NCBI RefSeq assembly: GCF_034931305.1
Contig: NZ_JAYGHY010000036.1
Coordinates: 1-27,149, forward strand
Length of the DNA stretch: 27,149 nucleotides
Source of the DNA: Cyanobium gracile_A
GTDB lineage: Bacteria > Cyanobacteriota > Cyanobacteriia > PCC-6307 > Cyanobiaceae
Direction of reading: 5' to 3'
Shown here in pieces: positions 6,799 through 15,067 of this stretch (position 1 is its first letter; each line of letters begins with the position of its first letter). Below the pieces are notes generated by a model. That model worked only from the letters and a program-made list of their open reading frames with translations. It searched no databases and was not told the DNA's origin. The position numbers and the translations under genes were made by a program.

Positions 6799-9194
6799 TA
6801 GAACTTCCAGCCCACGCCGAGGTTGAAGCGCCACTCGCCGGTGAAGTCCTGGCTGGCCACCTCCAGGCGCAGCGGGCCGACGGGGGTGGTGACGATCAGG
6901 CCGGTGCCGATCGAGAAGCCCGAGCCCGGCTTGTTGAGCAGCCCACCCAGGTTGCCCGGCACTTTCGTCTGGCTGCCGAAGGTGGTGCCGCCATCGATGA
7001 ACAGCTCGCCGCTGACGACGCTGAACAGGGGGAACCGGTATTCGATCGTGGCCTCACCGAAGCTGCGGCCCACGCCGAGATCGCAGTCGAAGTAACCCCG
7101 CACTGAGTTGCCGCCGCCCAGGCAGAAGGCCTCATAGGGCGGCAGATCGCCGATCACCGTGCCGGCGGACACCTGGAAGGCCAGAGCCTGTTTGCAGTCC
7201 TCGGTTTCACCGGCCTTGGGCCGGCAGCCTTTGTAGAACTTCAGCCAGCGCACCGGGATGTAGTGGGTGAAGCTGCCCCGCAGCCGGTTAAAGGTGGGGG
7301 AATCGGGACCCACTGAGAAGAACTGTTCGGTGCCGAGGCTGAGGAAGTTGCCCTGGGTGGGGTTGCGGGGATCGTTGAGGGTGCTCATCGTCGCCGCCAG
7401 CCGCAGGCCCAGCAACTGGTTGCGGGCGGCGCAGTTGTAGGCCAGACAGATGATCGAGTTGGTGGGAGCGGTGAACAGGGCAGTGGATTCATTCGGGGTG
7501 GCCAGACCGAAGCGGCGGGAGGTGCCGGAGAAGTCCATCGGCGTGGCCACCTGGCCGGTCAGACCAAGCAGAACGGTCCAGGGGGCCCGCTTGAAAGGGT
7601 TGCCGCCGTTGAGGGGCCGCACGAACTGAACGTTGGCGCCGACGCGCTGGATCAGGACGCTGTTGCCGTCGAACTGGAACCAGCTGAGGTTCTGACCGCT
7701 GGTCTCGGCGGCGATGCGGGCCGCCGTCACCGACGGGAAGACATCCAGGAGGGGGTTGAACGGCGAGAAAATGTTGTAGGCGACCTGGGTGCCAGGGGCC
7801 TGGTAAAAGTCGGAGACGGTGAAGATGTTGCCGTTGTTCTGGCTCTGGAACACCTGGGGGGCGTCGCGGCTGATGAAGGCCTTGAGGCGGAAGGCGGTGC
7901 GGTACTTGTCCCCCTTGATCCAGGGGTCGCTGAAGGAGATGTCGGCCAGGCCGCCGAACTGGCCGTAGGTGAAGCTGGTGGAGAGATCCCAGGCGCGGCC
8001 GAACAGGTTGCTGTCCTGCACCTGGATCTGGCCGAAGACCCCCTGGCTCTGGCTGTAGCCCAGACCACCGGAGAGCGAACCGGTCGACTGCTCGACCACT
8101 CCCAGCACGATCACCACCGAGCCGGGATCCTCCGGTTCGGGACGCAGGGTCACCTTGACATCGCTGAACAGGCCGGTGCCGTACAGACGCTTGAGGTCGT
8201 CCTCCAGATTGCGGCGGTTGAAGACCTCTCCGTTCTTGATGGAAATCTCCCTGGTGATGACCCATTCCTTGGTCTTGCCCTTGATCGGCTGGCCCTTGTC
8301 GTTGGTGGCCGATCCCTCCTTGTTGAGGAACTGCACCTCCACACCCTTGACCGTGCCCTGGCGCACCAGCAGCTGCACGTCGCCATCCGGGCCGACGCGG
8401 GAGGGGCCGGTGACACGGGCCAGGGAGAAGCCCTGGTCGGCATACCACTTCTGCAGTTCCTGCATGCGGCCCTGCAGGGTGACCAGGTTGAGGGTCTTGC
8501 CGTAATCACCGGCGAAGGTGTCCTGCAGCACCGTGTCGGGCAGCTTGGCGTCGGCGGGATCGAGGCTCACTTTGGTGAGCACCGGATTGGGCACCACCGA
8601 GACCACCAGCCTCACCCCAAGGGGGCCGTCCTGGGGCTGGATCCGGACGTCCGAGAACCAGCCCGTGGCGTAGATGGCCTGCAGGTCCGTTTCCAGTTCG
8701 CTGCGGGTGATGGCGTTGCCGGGGGTCACCGCCATGGCGGCGTAGGCGGCCAGCTCCAGGCGTTCCCGCTCGGGATGGTCCGCCAGGCCTTCGATCACCA
8801 CCTCGCTGATCAGGACTCTCGGCTCGGCCGTGGCCGCAGGCGAGGGGGCTGGACCCAGGGAGGGTTTGCCGGGCCTGTCGTCGCTGGCGGCGGGGGCGCC
8901 AGGGGTTGGGGTGGCCGGAACGGCTGGGCTGGCCGGTGTGGCTTCGGGGCCAGGTGCCGCTGGGGTGCCGGCGGGGGCCGGGGCGACATCGGCTGGGGCG
9001 GCAAAAGGATCGGCGTCGGCCTGGGCCAACGAGGGCACCGAGGGCTGCCCCTCGCCCTTGGTGGGGAGATTCTCGGCCGCCCCGGCCTGGCCGCCGGCCA
9101 ACAGCAGGGCCACGAGCAGTGGCAGGGAGGCGGTCGCCGCCCGGGGCGTGACGCTTCGAAGGGTGTGGGGCCTGCCGAGGCGAACGCCAATCAT
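6798..9194 (-). CDS. bamA: Omp85-family outer membrane assembly protein (BamA)
   Basis: A 798-residue Omp85 protein that inserts beta-barrels into the outer membrane. A signal peptide (about residues 1-36, SLPLLVALLLAGGQAGAAE) is followed by a proline/alanine-rich linker to about residue 120. Three POTRA domains follow at about 124-204, 205-281 and 282-366, as in other cyanobacterial Omp85 proteins. The 16-strand barrel region runs from about 370 to 798. The barrel carries the conserved VRGY loop motif at about 698-701 and ends in aromatic WKF, the usual C-terminal barrel signal. Six cysteines in three close pairs (583/588, 657/667, 691/704) are unusual. The ATG at 9194 is chosen because it directly precedes the signal peptide. 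The gene overlaps lpxC by one base and lies 43 bases after purC. Confidence 0.95.
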   Translation of the reverse strand: MIGVRLGRPHTLRSVTPRAATASLPLLVALLLAGGQAGAAENLPTKGEGQPSVPSLAQADADPFAAPADVAPAPAGTPAAPGPEATPASPAVPATPTPGAPAASDDRPGKPSLGPAPSPAATAEPRVLISEVVIEGLADHPERERLELAAYAAMAVTPGNAITRSELETDLQAIYATGWFSDVRIQPQDGPLGVRLVVSVVPNPVLTKVSLDPADAKLPDTVLQDTFAGDYGKTLNLVTLQGRMQELQKWYADQGFSLARVTGPSRVGPDGDVQLLVRQGTVKGVEVQFLNKEGSATNDKGQPIKGKTKEWVITREISIKNGEVFNRRNLEDDLKRLYGTGLFSDVKVTLRPEPEDPGSVVIVLGVVEQSTGSLSGGLGYSQSQGVFGQIQVQDSNLFGRAWDLSTSFTYGQFGGLADISFSDPWIKGDKYRTAFRLKAFISRDAPQVFQSQNNGNIFTVSDFYQAPGTQVAYNIFSPFNPLLDVFPSVTAARIAAETSGQNLSWFQFDGNSVLIQRVGANVQFVRPLNGGNPFKRAPWTVLLGLTGQVATPMDFSGTSRRFGLATPNESTALFTAPTNSIICLAYNCAARNQLLGLRLAATMSTLNDPRNPTQGNFLSLGTEQFFSVGPDSPTFNRLRGSFTHYIPVRWLKFYKGCRPKAGETEDCKQALAFQVSAGTVIGDLPPYEAFCLGGGNSVRGYFDCDLGVGRSFGEATIEYRFPLFSVVSGELFIDGGTTFGSQTKVPGNLGGLLNKPGSGFSIGTGLIVTTPVGPLRLEVASQDFTGEWRFNLGVGWKF

Positions 9195-9210
9195 GGATGT
9201 CGTCTGCAGA

Positions 9211-9223
9211 GCGGCCAGGCCGC
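9211..9223. repeat. Short palindrome between purC and bamA
   Basis: GCGGCCAGGCCGC has two 6-base arms around one central base and lies 17 bases upstream of the bamA start. There is no T-tract, so it is not an intrinsic terminator. It could be an operator half-site pair or chance in GC-rich DNA. Confidence 0.25.
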
Positions 9224-9237
9224 AAATTCCGCTGACC

Positions 9238-9996
9238 TTACCCGTAGACCCGCGGTTCGGGACAGACCCCTTGGACCCGTTTGAGGACCTCCCCGTAGGC
9301 CTCGACAACACCGCCCAGGTCCTGGCGGAAACGGTCCTTGTCGAGAATTCGCTCCTGGGCATCGCTCACCGCCCGGTTCCAGAGGCGGCAGGTGTCGGGG
9401 CTGATCTCGTCCGCCACCACCAGTTCACCGGTGCTGGTGAACCCCAGTTCGATCTTGAAATCCACCAGTTCGAGACCCACCTGGGCAAACAGCTGGCGCA
9501 GGGCGCCGTTGACGCGGAAGGCCAGGTCCCTGATCGACTCCATCTGGGCGGGCGTCACCAGCGCGAGCCGCTCCAGCCGCGCTTCGCTGAGCAGGGGATC
9601 GCCCAGGGAATCGTCCTTGTAGTACAGATCGAGAAGCGGCGGATCCAGGCGGGTGCCCGCCGCAATCGGCATCTGGCGGCAGAGGGAACCGGCGGCCACG
9701 TTGCGCACCACCACTTCCACCGGCACCACCCGCACCGGCCGCACCATCATCCAGTGATCCCCCTGCAGGCCCAGGTAGTGGGTGGGCACGCCCAGCCGCT
9801 CCAGGTGCTCGAACAGCAGGGCGGAGATGCGGCAGTTGAGGGCCCCCTTGCCGAGCAGCTGGGCCTTCTTGAGGGCATTGAAGGCTGTGGCGTCGTCCTT
9901 GTATTCCACGGCTACCAGGTCGTCCTGGTCGGTGGCGTAGACCCGCTTCGCCTTGCCTTCGTAAAGGAGGGGGCCGGTGCCAGGGGTGTGGGTCAT
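9238..9996 (-). CDS. purC: Phosphoribosylaminoimidazole-succinocarboxamide synthase
   Basis: A 252-residue SAICAR synthase, which condenses CAIR with aspartate using ATP in purine synthesis. The N-terminus LLYEGKAKRVYATDQDDLVAVEYKDDATAFN is characteristic, and VVRNVAAGSL, LVDFKIELGF and ADEISPDTCRLW are the family signatures. It is full length for bacterial PurC. The ATG at 9996 overlaps the stop of the upstream unknown gene by four bases (ATGA), indicating translational coupling. It is followed 43 bases later by bamA. purD lies nearby on the other strand, so two purine genes flank the divergent region near 11200. Confidence 0.96.
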   Translation of the reverse strand: MTHTPGTGPLLYEGKAKRVYATDQDDLVAVEYKDDATAFNALKKAQLLGKGALNCRISALLFEHLERLGVPTHYLGLQGDHWMMVRPVRVVPVEVVVRNVAAGSLCRQMPIAAGTRLDPPLLDLYYKDDSLGDPLLSEARLERLALVTPAQMESIRDLAFRVNGALRQLFAQVGLELVDFKIELGFTSTGELVVADEISPDTCRLWNRAVSDAQERILDKDRFRQDLGGVVEAYGEVLKRVQGVCPEPRVYG

Positions 9997-11165
9997 GGGG
10001 CGGGTGTCGTGGTCGGGGCCGGGTCCGTTGCCGGTACCGGAAGATCGGCGGCATGGCCGCCGGGCTCGCGGGGGGAGCGCAGCTGGATCTCCAGCTGGCG
10101 GGTGCGCGGGGCCGAAGCCGGATCCTCGCGCCGCCAGCGCCATTCCCCGTAGGCGTCGTCGATGCGGCCGCTGAGCCGCAGGCGGCGCTCCACGGCCCGC
10201 CCGGAGGGCAGGGCGGCCTGGGTGTCCAGCAGTTCCGCGACCAGACCCCAGGCCCCCGCCGCGGCCGCCTGGTCGAGGGCCGCCTCCAGCAGGGCCTCCC
10301 GCTCCGGCGCCGGCAGTTCCTCCAGCAGCCCCACCGCCTGCTGCAGCCGCAGGGCTCCCGCCAGGCCGCCCTGGCGGGCCCGCACCAGCAGTTCACCGCC
10401 GACCCGGGGAAAGCCCCGTGATTCCAGATGCAGGGCCAGCAACTCCAGGGCGGAGCGACTGATCACGGTGCCATCCTCCCGGCGCTGCAGCGGCAGGGCG
10501 ATGGCATCGAGGGACGTCCCGCTCTCCTGCCGCAGCCGCTCCAGGGCCAGGGCGGCCCGGCGGTGGTCCAGTCCCGCCGAAGCAGCGCGCCACTGCAGCT
10601 GCAACCACTGCACCCGCTCGGCTCCGGCGGCCGGTCCGAAGCGGTTGAGCACGTCCATGGCCTCGCTGGGGGCCCGGCAGCTGAGCAGCACGTCGGCGTT
10701 GGCCAGCACCACCTCCAGGGGCTGGGGGGCCGGGTGGAGCGTCAGCAGCCGCTGCTGCAGCTGCCTCAGGCGCTCGCCCAGATCGGCTTCAGCGCTCTGG
10801 CGACAGGCCGCGTCGAGCTGCTCCAGGTCTCCGTTGCGCAACAGATCGGCGAACGCCTTGTCACTGAGGAGGGGTGGCGGTTCATCAGGCTCCTCTGCCG
10901 GCACGGAGGGCCCGGGTGCTGCCCCGTCGGCGGCAGGACCCGGGGGTGCCTGGCCTGGTGCCAGCGCCGGCGCAGCGGTCGTGGGGTTCGCCGCCGCAGC
11001 CCCCAGCGGCGTGAACAGGCCCAGGAGGGCCAGGGCTCCGAAGGCCCTCAGGAGCGTCGATCGCCAGTCCCATGGCCGTCGCTGCCCGCGCAGGGGCTGG
11101 CCGGTGGTCGGACCGGATCCGCGGGGTTGGGCAGCGGTCGAGGCGGCGGTCGGAGAGAATGGCAA
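9993..11165 (-). CDS. Exported helical protein, unknown function
   Basis: A 390-residue protein that I do not recognise. The only plausible start is TTG at 11165, since no ATG or GTG occurs in frame before the hydrophobic segment. Visible layout: a basic, disordered N-terminus (1-36); one hydrophobic segment (about 37-58, TLLRAFGALALLGLF) ending in GAAAAN, which resembles a signal peptide or anchor; a proline/alanine-rich linker (60-98); and a long alanine- and leucine-rich helical region (about 100-365). That region contains repeated LERLRQ, LLVRARQGG and ALDQAAAAGAW motifs suggestive of helical-repeat (TPR- or SEL1-like) folding. The tail is threonine/proline-rich. It overlaps purC by four bases and lies upstream of bamA. 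This suggests an envelope-associated scaffold, but no function is shown. Confidence 0.7.
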   Translation of the reverse strand: MPFSPTAASTAAQPRGSGPTTGQPLRGQRRPWDWRSTLLRAFGALALLGLFTPLGAAAANPTTAAPALAPGQAPPGPAADGAAPGPSVPAEEPDEPPPLLSDKAFADLLRNGDLEQLDAACRQSAEADLGERLRQLQQRLLTLHPAPQPLEVVLANADVLLSCRAPSEAMDVLNRFGPAAGAERVQWLQLQWRAASAGLDHRRAALALERLRQESGTSLDAIALPLQRREDGTVISRSALELLALHLESRGFPRVGGELLVRARQGGLAGALRLQQAVGLLEELPAPEREALLEAALDQAAAAGAWGLVAELLDTQAALPSGRAVERRLRLSGRIDDAYGEWRWRREDPASAPRTRQLEIQLRSPREPGGHAADLPVPATDPAPTTTPAP

Positions 11166-11279
11166 AGGGGAGTGGCAGCAAGGCAGGTCAGGGCAACCGG
11201 TGCAGCACCTGTGCCGGCGCTCAACCTAGGGGAGCTCTCCTCCCCGATCCACCCCCCGTTCTGCTCCCCTCTTCTGCCC

Positions 11280-12638
11280 ATGGCTTCACCCGCCCCCCCT
11301 GCTGCTGCCGACGCTGGCCCGGTGCCGGCCCGGATCCTGGTGGTGGGCGGCGGTGGCCGCGAGAACGCCCTGGGCTGGGCCCTGGCGCGCTGTCCGGGGG
11401 TGGAGCAGGTGCTGGTGGCCCCTGGCAACGGGGGTACCGCGGCCCTGGCGGGCTGCGTCCAGCTGGCGATCGCTGAATCCGACCAGGAGGCCCTGGCCGC
11501 GGTCTGCCGCGAGCGCGCCATCGATCTGGTGGTGGTGGGGCCGGAAGCGCCGCTGGCGGCCGGTCTGGCGGACCGGCTGCGGGCTGGGGGGCTGGCGGTC
11601 TTCGGTCCCGGGGCGGACGGGGCCCTGCTGGAGGCCAGCAAGCGCTGGGCCAAGGACCTGATGCGCGAAGCCGGCGTGCCCACAGCGGGCTACTGGGCGG
11701 CAACGTCCCGGCAGGAGGCCCTGGAGGCCCTGGAACGGCATGGCCGCCCCCTGGTGGTGAAGGCCGATGGGCTGGCGGCCGGCAAGGGCGTGACGGTGGC
11801 CGACAGCCTTGAGCAGTGCCGCGAGGCCATCGAGGAGGTGTTCGCCGGCCGCTTCCAGACCACCGCCCCTGGTGAGCCGGCCGCCGCCCCCTCCCTGGTG
11901 CTGGAGGAGCGCCTGCACGGCCCGGAGGTGTCGGTGTTCGCCCTCACCGACGGCCGCAGCATGGTGCTGCTGCCCCCGGCCCAGGACCACAAACGCATCG
12001 GCGAGGGGGACACCGGTCCCAACACCGGCGGCATGGGGGCCTATGCCCCGGCCCTTCTGCTGGATGGGGCGGGACTGGAGCAGGTGCGCCAGCTGGTTTT
12101 GGAGCCGGTCCTGGCGGCCCTGCGGGCCAGGGGCATCGACTACCGCGGCGTGATCTTTGCTGGCCTGATGCTCACCGAAGACGGGCTGCGGGTGATCGAG
12201 TTCAACTGCCGCTTCGGGGACCCGGAATGCGAGACCCTGATGCCTCTGCTGGGCCCTGAGCTGGCCAGGGTGCTGCTGGCCTGTGCCAGCGGCCGTCTGG
12301 AGGAGGCTCCGCCCCTGACGATCGAACCCCGCTGCAGCGCCTGCGTGATCGCCGCCGCCGAGGGCTATCCCGGCGAGGTGCGTCGTGGGGATCCGATCCA
12401 TGGCGAGCTGACCGACGACCCTGACCTGCAGCTGTTTCACGCCGGCAGTCGCCGCGGCGAGGACGGCCACGTGGTCACGGCGGGCGGGCGGGTGCTGGCG
12501 GTGGTGGCCCAGGCCGAGGATTTCGATGCGGCCTTCGAGCGGGTTTATGCCGGCCTTGGGCAGGTGGGTTTTGAGGGCATGGTCTTCCGCCGCGACATCG
12601 GCCACCAGGTGCGGACGCGTCCGCCGGTGCGGCCATGA
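11280..12638 (+). CDS. purD: Phosphoribosylamine-glycine ligase
   Basis: A 452-residue GAR synthetase of the ATP-grasp family, making glycinamide ribonucleotide from phosphoribosylamine, glycine and ATP. Domains in order: an N-terminal nucleotide-binding-like domain (ILVVGGGGRENALGWAL), a middle segment with VVVGPEAPLAAGLADRL, the ATP-grasp core (KADGLAAGKGVTVA, LLPPAQDHKRIGEGDTGPNTGGMGAYAP) and VIEFNCRFGDPECETLMPLL with metal-binding E and N residues. The C-terminal domain follows. The ATG at 11280 is chosen because family homology starts about 16 residues later. The leader is pyrimidine-rich without a Shine-Dalgarno sequence. The stop overlaps the nblS start by ATGA. It is divergent from the unknown exported gene, with 114 bases between. 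Confidence 0.96.
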   Translation: MASPAPPAAADAGPVPARILVVGGGGRENALGWALARCPGVEQVLVAPGNGGTAALAGCVQLAIAESDQEALAAVCRERAIDLVVVGPEAPLAAGLADRLRAGGLAVFGPGADGALLEASKRWAKDLMREAGVPTAGYWAATSRQEALEALERHGRPLVVKADGLAAGKGVTVADSLEQCREAIEEVFAGRFQTTAPGEPAAAPSLVLEERLHGPEVSVFALTDGRSMVLLPPAQDHKRIGEGDTGPNTGGMGAYAPALLLDGAGLEQVRQLVLEPVLAALRARGIDYRGVIFAGLMLTEDGLRVIEFNCRFGDPECETLMPLLGPELARVLLACASGRLEEAPPLTIEPRCSACVIAAAEGYPGEVRRGDPIHGELTDDPDLQLFHAGSRRGEDGHVVTAGGRVLAVVAQAEDFDAAFERVYAGLGQVGFEGMVFRRDIGHQVRTRPPVRP

Positions 12639-14689
12639 CGCTCAGCGACCCAGGCCAAACACGCACCAGCACGTCACCAGATGATTCCCTGAACCTGTGG
12701 CGGGCGCGCCTGCGGCGTTGGTGGGCCGAATTCAGCCTGCAGACGAAACTGCTGGCGGTCGCCACCCTCGTGGTGAGCCTGCTGATGACAGGCATCACCT
12801 TCCTGGCGCTCAATGGCATCCAGCGCGATGCCCGCATGAGCGACACCCGCTTTGCCCGCGATCTCGGGTTGCTGCTGTCGGCCAACGTCACTCCCTTGGT
12901 GGCGGAGGGCAACGATCGCGAACTGGCCTCGGTGGCCGAACGCTTCTGGCAGTCGAGCCGCAGCCTCCGCTACATCTTTTTCGCCGATTCCGACGGCGTG
13001 ATCTATCTGGGCATCCCCATGGGGGGCAGCACCGGCATGGGCGAGCGGGTGCTCAGCCGCCGCCTGGAGCTGCCGGCCGACATCCAGCGCCGCCCCGACA
13101 ACCCCCTGATCCGCCAGCACCTCACCCCGGACGGCCAGGTCACCGATGTGTTCGTGCCGATGGTGAGCGACGGCCGCTATCTGGGGGTGGTGGCCCTGGG
13201 CATCAATCCCAACGAAACGCTCCTGGCCAGTGCCGCCCTCACCCGGGAGGTGACCGTGGCCGTGTTCATCTCCATCTGGGTGCTGGTGATCCTGGGCTCG
13301 GTGTTCAACGCCCTCACCATCACCCAGCCGGTGAAGGAGCTGCTGCGGGGGGTGCGCTCGATCGCCGGTGGCAACTTCGAGACCCGCATCGCCCTGCCGG
13401 TGGGGGGGGAGCTCGGCGAACTTCTCAACGGGTTCAACACCATGGCCTCCCAGCTGGAGGTCTACAAGGCGGCCAACATCGAGGAGCTCACCGCCGCCCA
13501 GGTGAAGCAGCAGTCGCTGATCGCCACCATGGCCGATGGGGCGGTGCTGCTCGACGCTGAAGGGCAGATCGTGCTGGCCAACCCCACCGCCCGGCGCCTG
13601 TTCCGCTGGGAAGGCCGGAACCTGGAGGGCAACGAGCTGGCCGGCGAACTGCCTGATCGGCTGGCCATGGAGCTGCACGATCCGCTGGAGAGCCTGATCC
13701 TCAGCGAGCGGGACAACACCGAGGTGCGCTGCAGCTTCGGTGATCCCGCCCGTACCCTGCGCATCGTGCTCCAGTCGGTGCGGGATGCCAGCGGCGAGAG
13801 CCTCAAGGGCATCGCCATGACCATTCAGGACCTCACCCGGGAGGTGGAGCTGAATGCGGCCCAGAGCCGCTTCATCAGCAATGTCTCCCACGAGCTGCGC
13901 ACTCCCCTGTGCAACATCAAGAGCTACGTGGAGACGCTCCACGACATGGGCGACCTGCTCAGCCCCGAGGAGCAGAAGGAATTCCTGAGCATCGCCAACG
14001 CCGAGACCGACCGGCTCTCACGACTGGTCACTGACGTGCTCGACCTGTCACGGCTGGAATCCGACCGGGTCTGGCAGCTGGAGCCCATGGACCTCGCCCC
14101 GGCCATCGAGCAGACCCTGCGCACCTACCGCCTGAACGCCGAGGAAAAGGGGGTCACTCTGATCTTTGCCAGCGATCAGCATCTGCCCCGGGTCCGTGGC
14201 AACTGGGATCTGCTGCTGCAGGTGTTCGACAACCTGGTGGGCAACGCCCTCAAGTTCACCCAGGTCGGCGGCCAGCTGCTGCTGCGCGCCTACCCCTGGC
14301 CCGACCACTGCCTGCTGGATCCAGTCGCCAGCCCGGACGACCACCCCTCCTGTGCGCTCACCTCCCCCCTGCCCCGGCTGCGGGTCGAGATCGCCGACAG
14401 CGGCTGCGGTATCTCCGAAGCCGACCAGGCGCGGATCTTCGAGCGGTTCTTCCGGGTGGAAAACGCCGTCCACACCGAGGCTGGCACCGGGCTGGGACTC
14501 TCCATCGTGCGCGGCATTCTCGAGAAACACGGCAGCCAGGCCCGCATGGCCAGCGAGCCCGGGGTGGGCACCACCTTCTGGTTCGACCTGCCGCTGGAGG
14601 ATGCCGACGGCGATGAATTGCAGGTCCAGGTGGAGCGCTCCTCCTCCATGGCCGACTTGGACAAGGAACGGCGGATTCCTGTGGGATGA
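12635..14689 (+). CDS. nblS: NblS/Hik33-type membrane sensor histidine kinase
   Basis: A 684-residue two-component kinase. Layout: a short cytoplasmic N-terminus, membrane helix 1 (about 37-60), a periplasmic or lumenal sensor loop, membrane helix 2 (about 206-228), HAMP (about 229-282), PAS (about 285-400), HisKA with phospho-acceptor H419 in SNVSHELRTPLCNIKSY, and HATPase with DNLVGNALKF, DSGCGIS, FERFFRV and GTGLGLSIV boxes. The architecture and sequence match cyanobacterial NblS (Hik33/DspA). NblS senses high light and nutrient stress and acts through RpaB to control photosystem, phycobilisome and hli genes. It overlaps purD by four bases (ATGA), an arrangement I recall from other marine picocyanobacteria. 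The downstream neighbour would normally be kaiC, but a sulfotransferase gene intervenes here. Confidence 0.9.
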   Translation: MTLSDPGQTRTSTSPDDSLNLWRARLRRWWAEFSLQTKLLAVATLVVSLLMTGITFLALNGIQRDARMSDTRFARDLGLLLSANVTPLVAEGNDRELASVAERFWQSSRSLRYIFFADSDGVIYLGIPMGGSTGMGERVLSRRLELPADIQRRPDNPLIRQHLTPDGQVTDVFVPMVSDGRYLGVVALGINPNETLLASAALTREVTVAVFISIWVLVILGSVFNALTITQPVKELLRGVRSIAGGNFETRIALPVGGELGELLNGFNTMASQLEVYKAANIEELTAAQVKQQSLIATMADGAVLLDAEGQIVLANPTARRLFRWEGRNLEGNELAGELPDRLAMELHDPLESLILSERDNTEVRCSFGDPARTLRIVLQSVRDASGESLKGIAMTIQDLTREVELNAAQSRFISNVSHELRTPLCNIKSYVETLHDMGDLLSPEEQKEFLSIANAETDRLSRLVTDVLDLSRLESDRVWQLEPMDLAPAIEQTLRTYRLNAEEKGVTLIFASDQHLPRVRGNWDLLLQVFDNLVGNALKFTQVGGQLLLRAYPWPDHCLLDPVASPDDHPSCALTSPLPRLRVEIADSGCGISEADQARIFERFFRVENAVHTEAGTGLGLSIVRGILEKHGSQARMASEPGVGTTFWFDLPLEDADGDELQVQVERSSSMADLDKERRIPVG

Positions 14690-15067
14690 GCCACGGCCTT
14701 CAGGTGCCCCTTGGCCGGCCATCCCGCCGAGGATAAGGGTATGGAACAGAGGAAGACTTCTCGATGGAGATCGCGTCATTGAGGTGAATCACAGCACATC
14801 CATTCAGGCTTGCCTGAGGCACGTGTTGCCGCAGCCGGCCATGACCAGCCCCGCTTGCATCATTGGGCAGAGCACATCACGCGCCGCTATTCACGATGGC
14901 GAAGACCGTTGCTGATGGCCCTCATTCTGAGCTCCAATCCGGGCATGATCCAGAGCTGAAGTCTGCAGTCGGCTCCAGATTCACGCACCGTCACTTGGGT
15001 CCCGTGCGTGGCTGATGGGTCATCCGTTGTGTGCGTATGATTGGCCCATTGGTGACAAAACTGGGCG
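14690..15067. other. Non-coding or degraded stretch between nblS and sulfotransferase gene
   Basis: These 378 bases hold no gene I can support. Base composition is visibly richer in A and T than the flanking core genes. Short frames exist, for example 14895-15014 on the plus strand (39 codons starting MAKTVADGPH), but none resembles a known protein or has a ribosome binding site. Two small inverted repeats occur: TCAGGC/GCCTGA around 14805-14818 and CACGCAC/GTGCGTG at 14982-14988 and 15004-15010. No clear promoter, terminator, tRNA or insertion-sequence end is visible. It may be the leader of the sulfotransferase gene plus remnant DNA. Confidence 0.5.

Noticed and set aside
10428..11279. Long open frame upstream of and in phase with purD
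   Set aside because: It is antisense to the exported gene at 9993-11165. PurD similarity begins after the ATG at 11280, and the upstream translation is a composition artefact of GC-rich DNA.
11466..11473. HIP1 octamer GCGATCGC
   Set aside because: I saw only this one copy by eye, about the number expected by chance at this GC content, so it is not a signal here. It fits picocyanobacteria lacking HIP1 enrichment, but my count is not exhaustive.
14895..15014. Possible 39-codon gene beginning MAKTVADGPH
   Set aside because: No ribosome binding site, no recognisable family and short length. It is not distinguishable from a chance frame.
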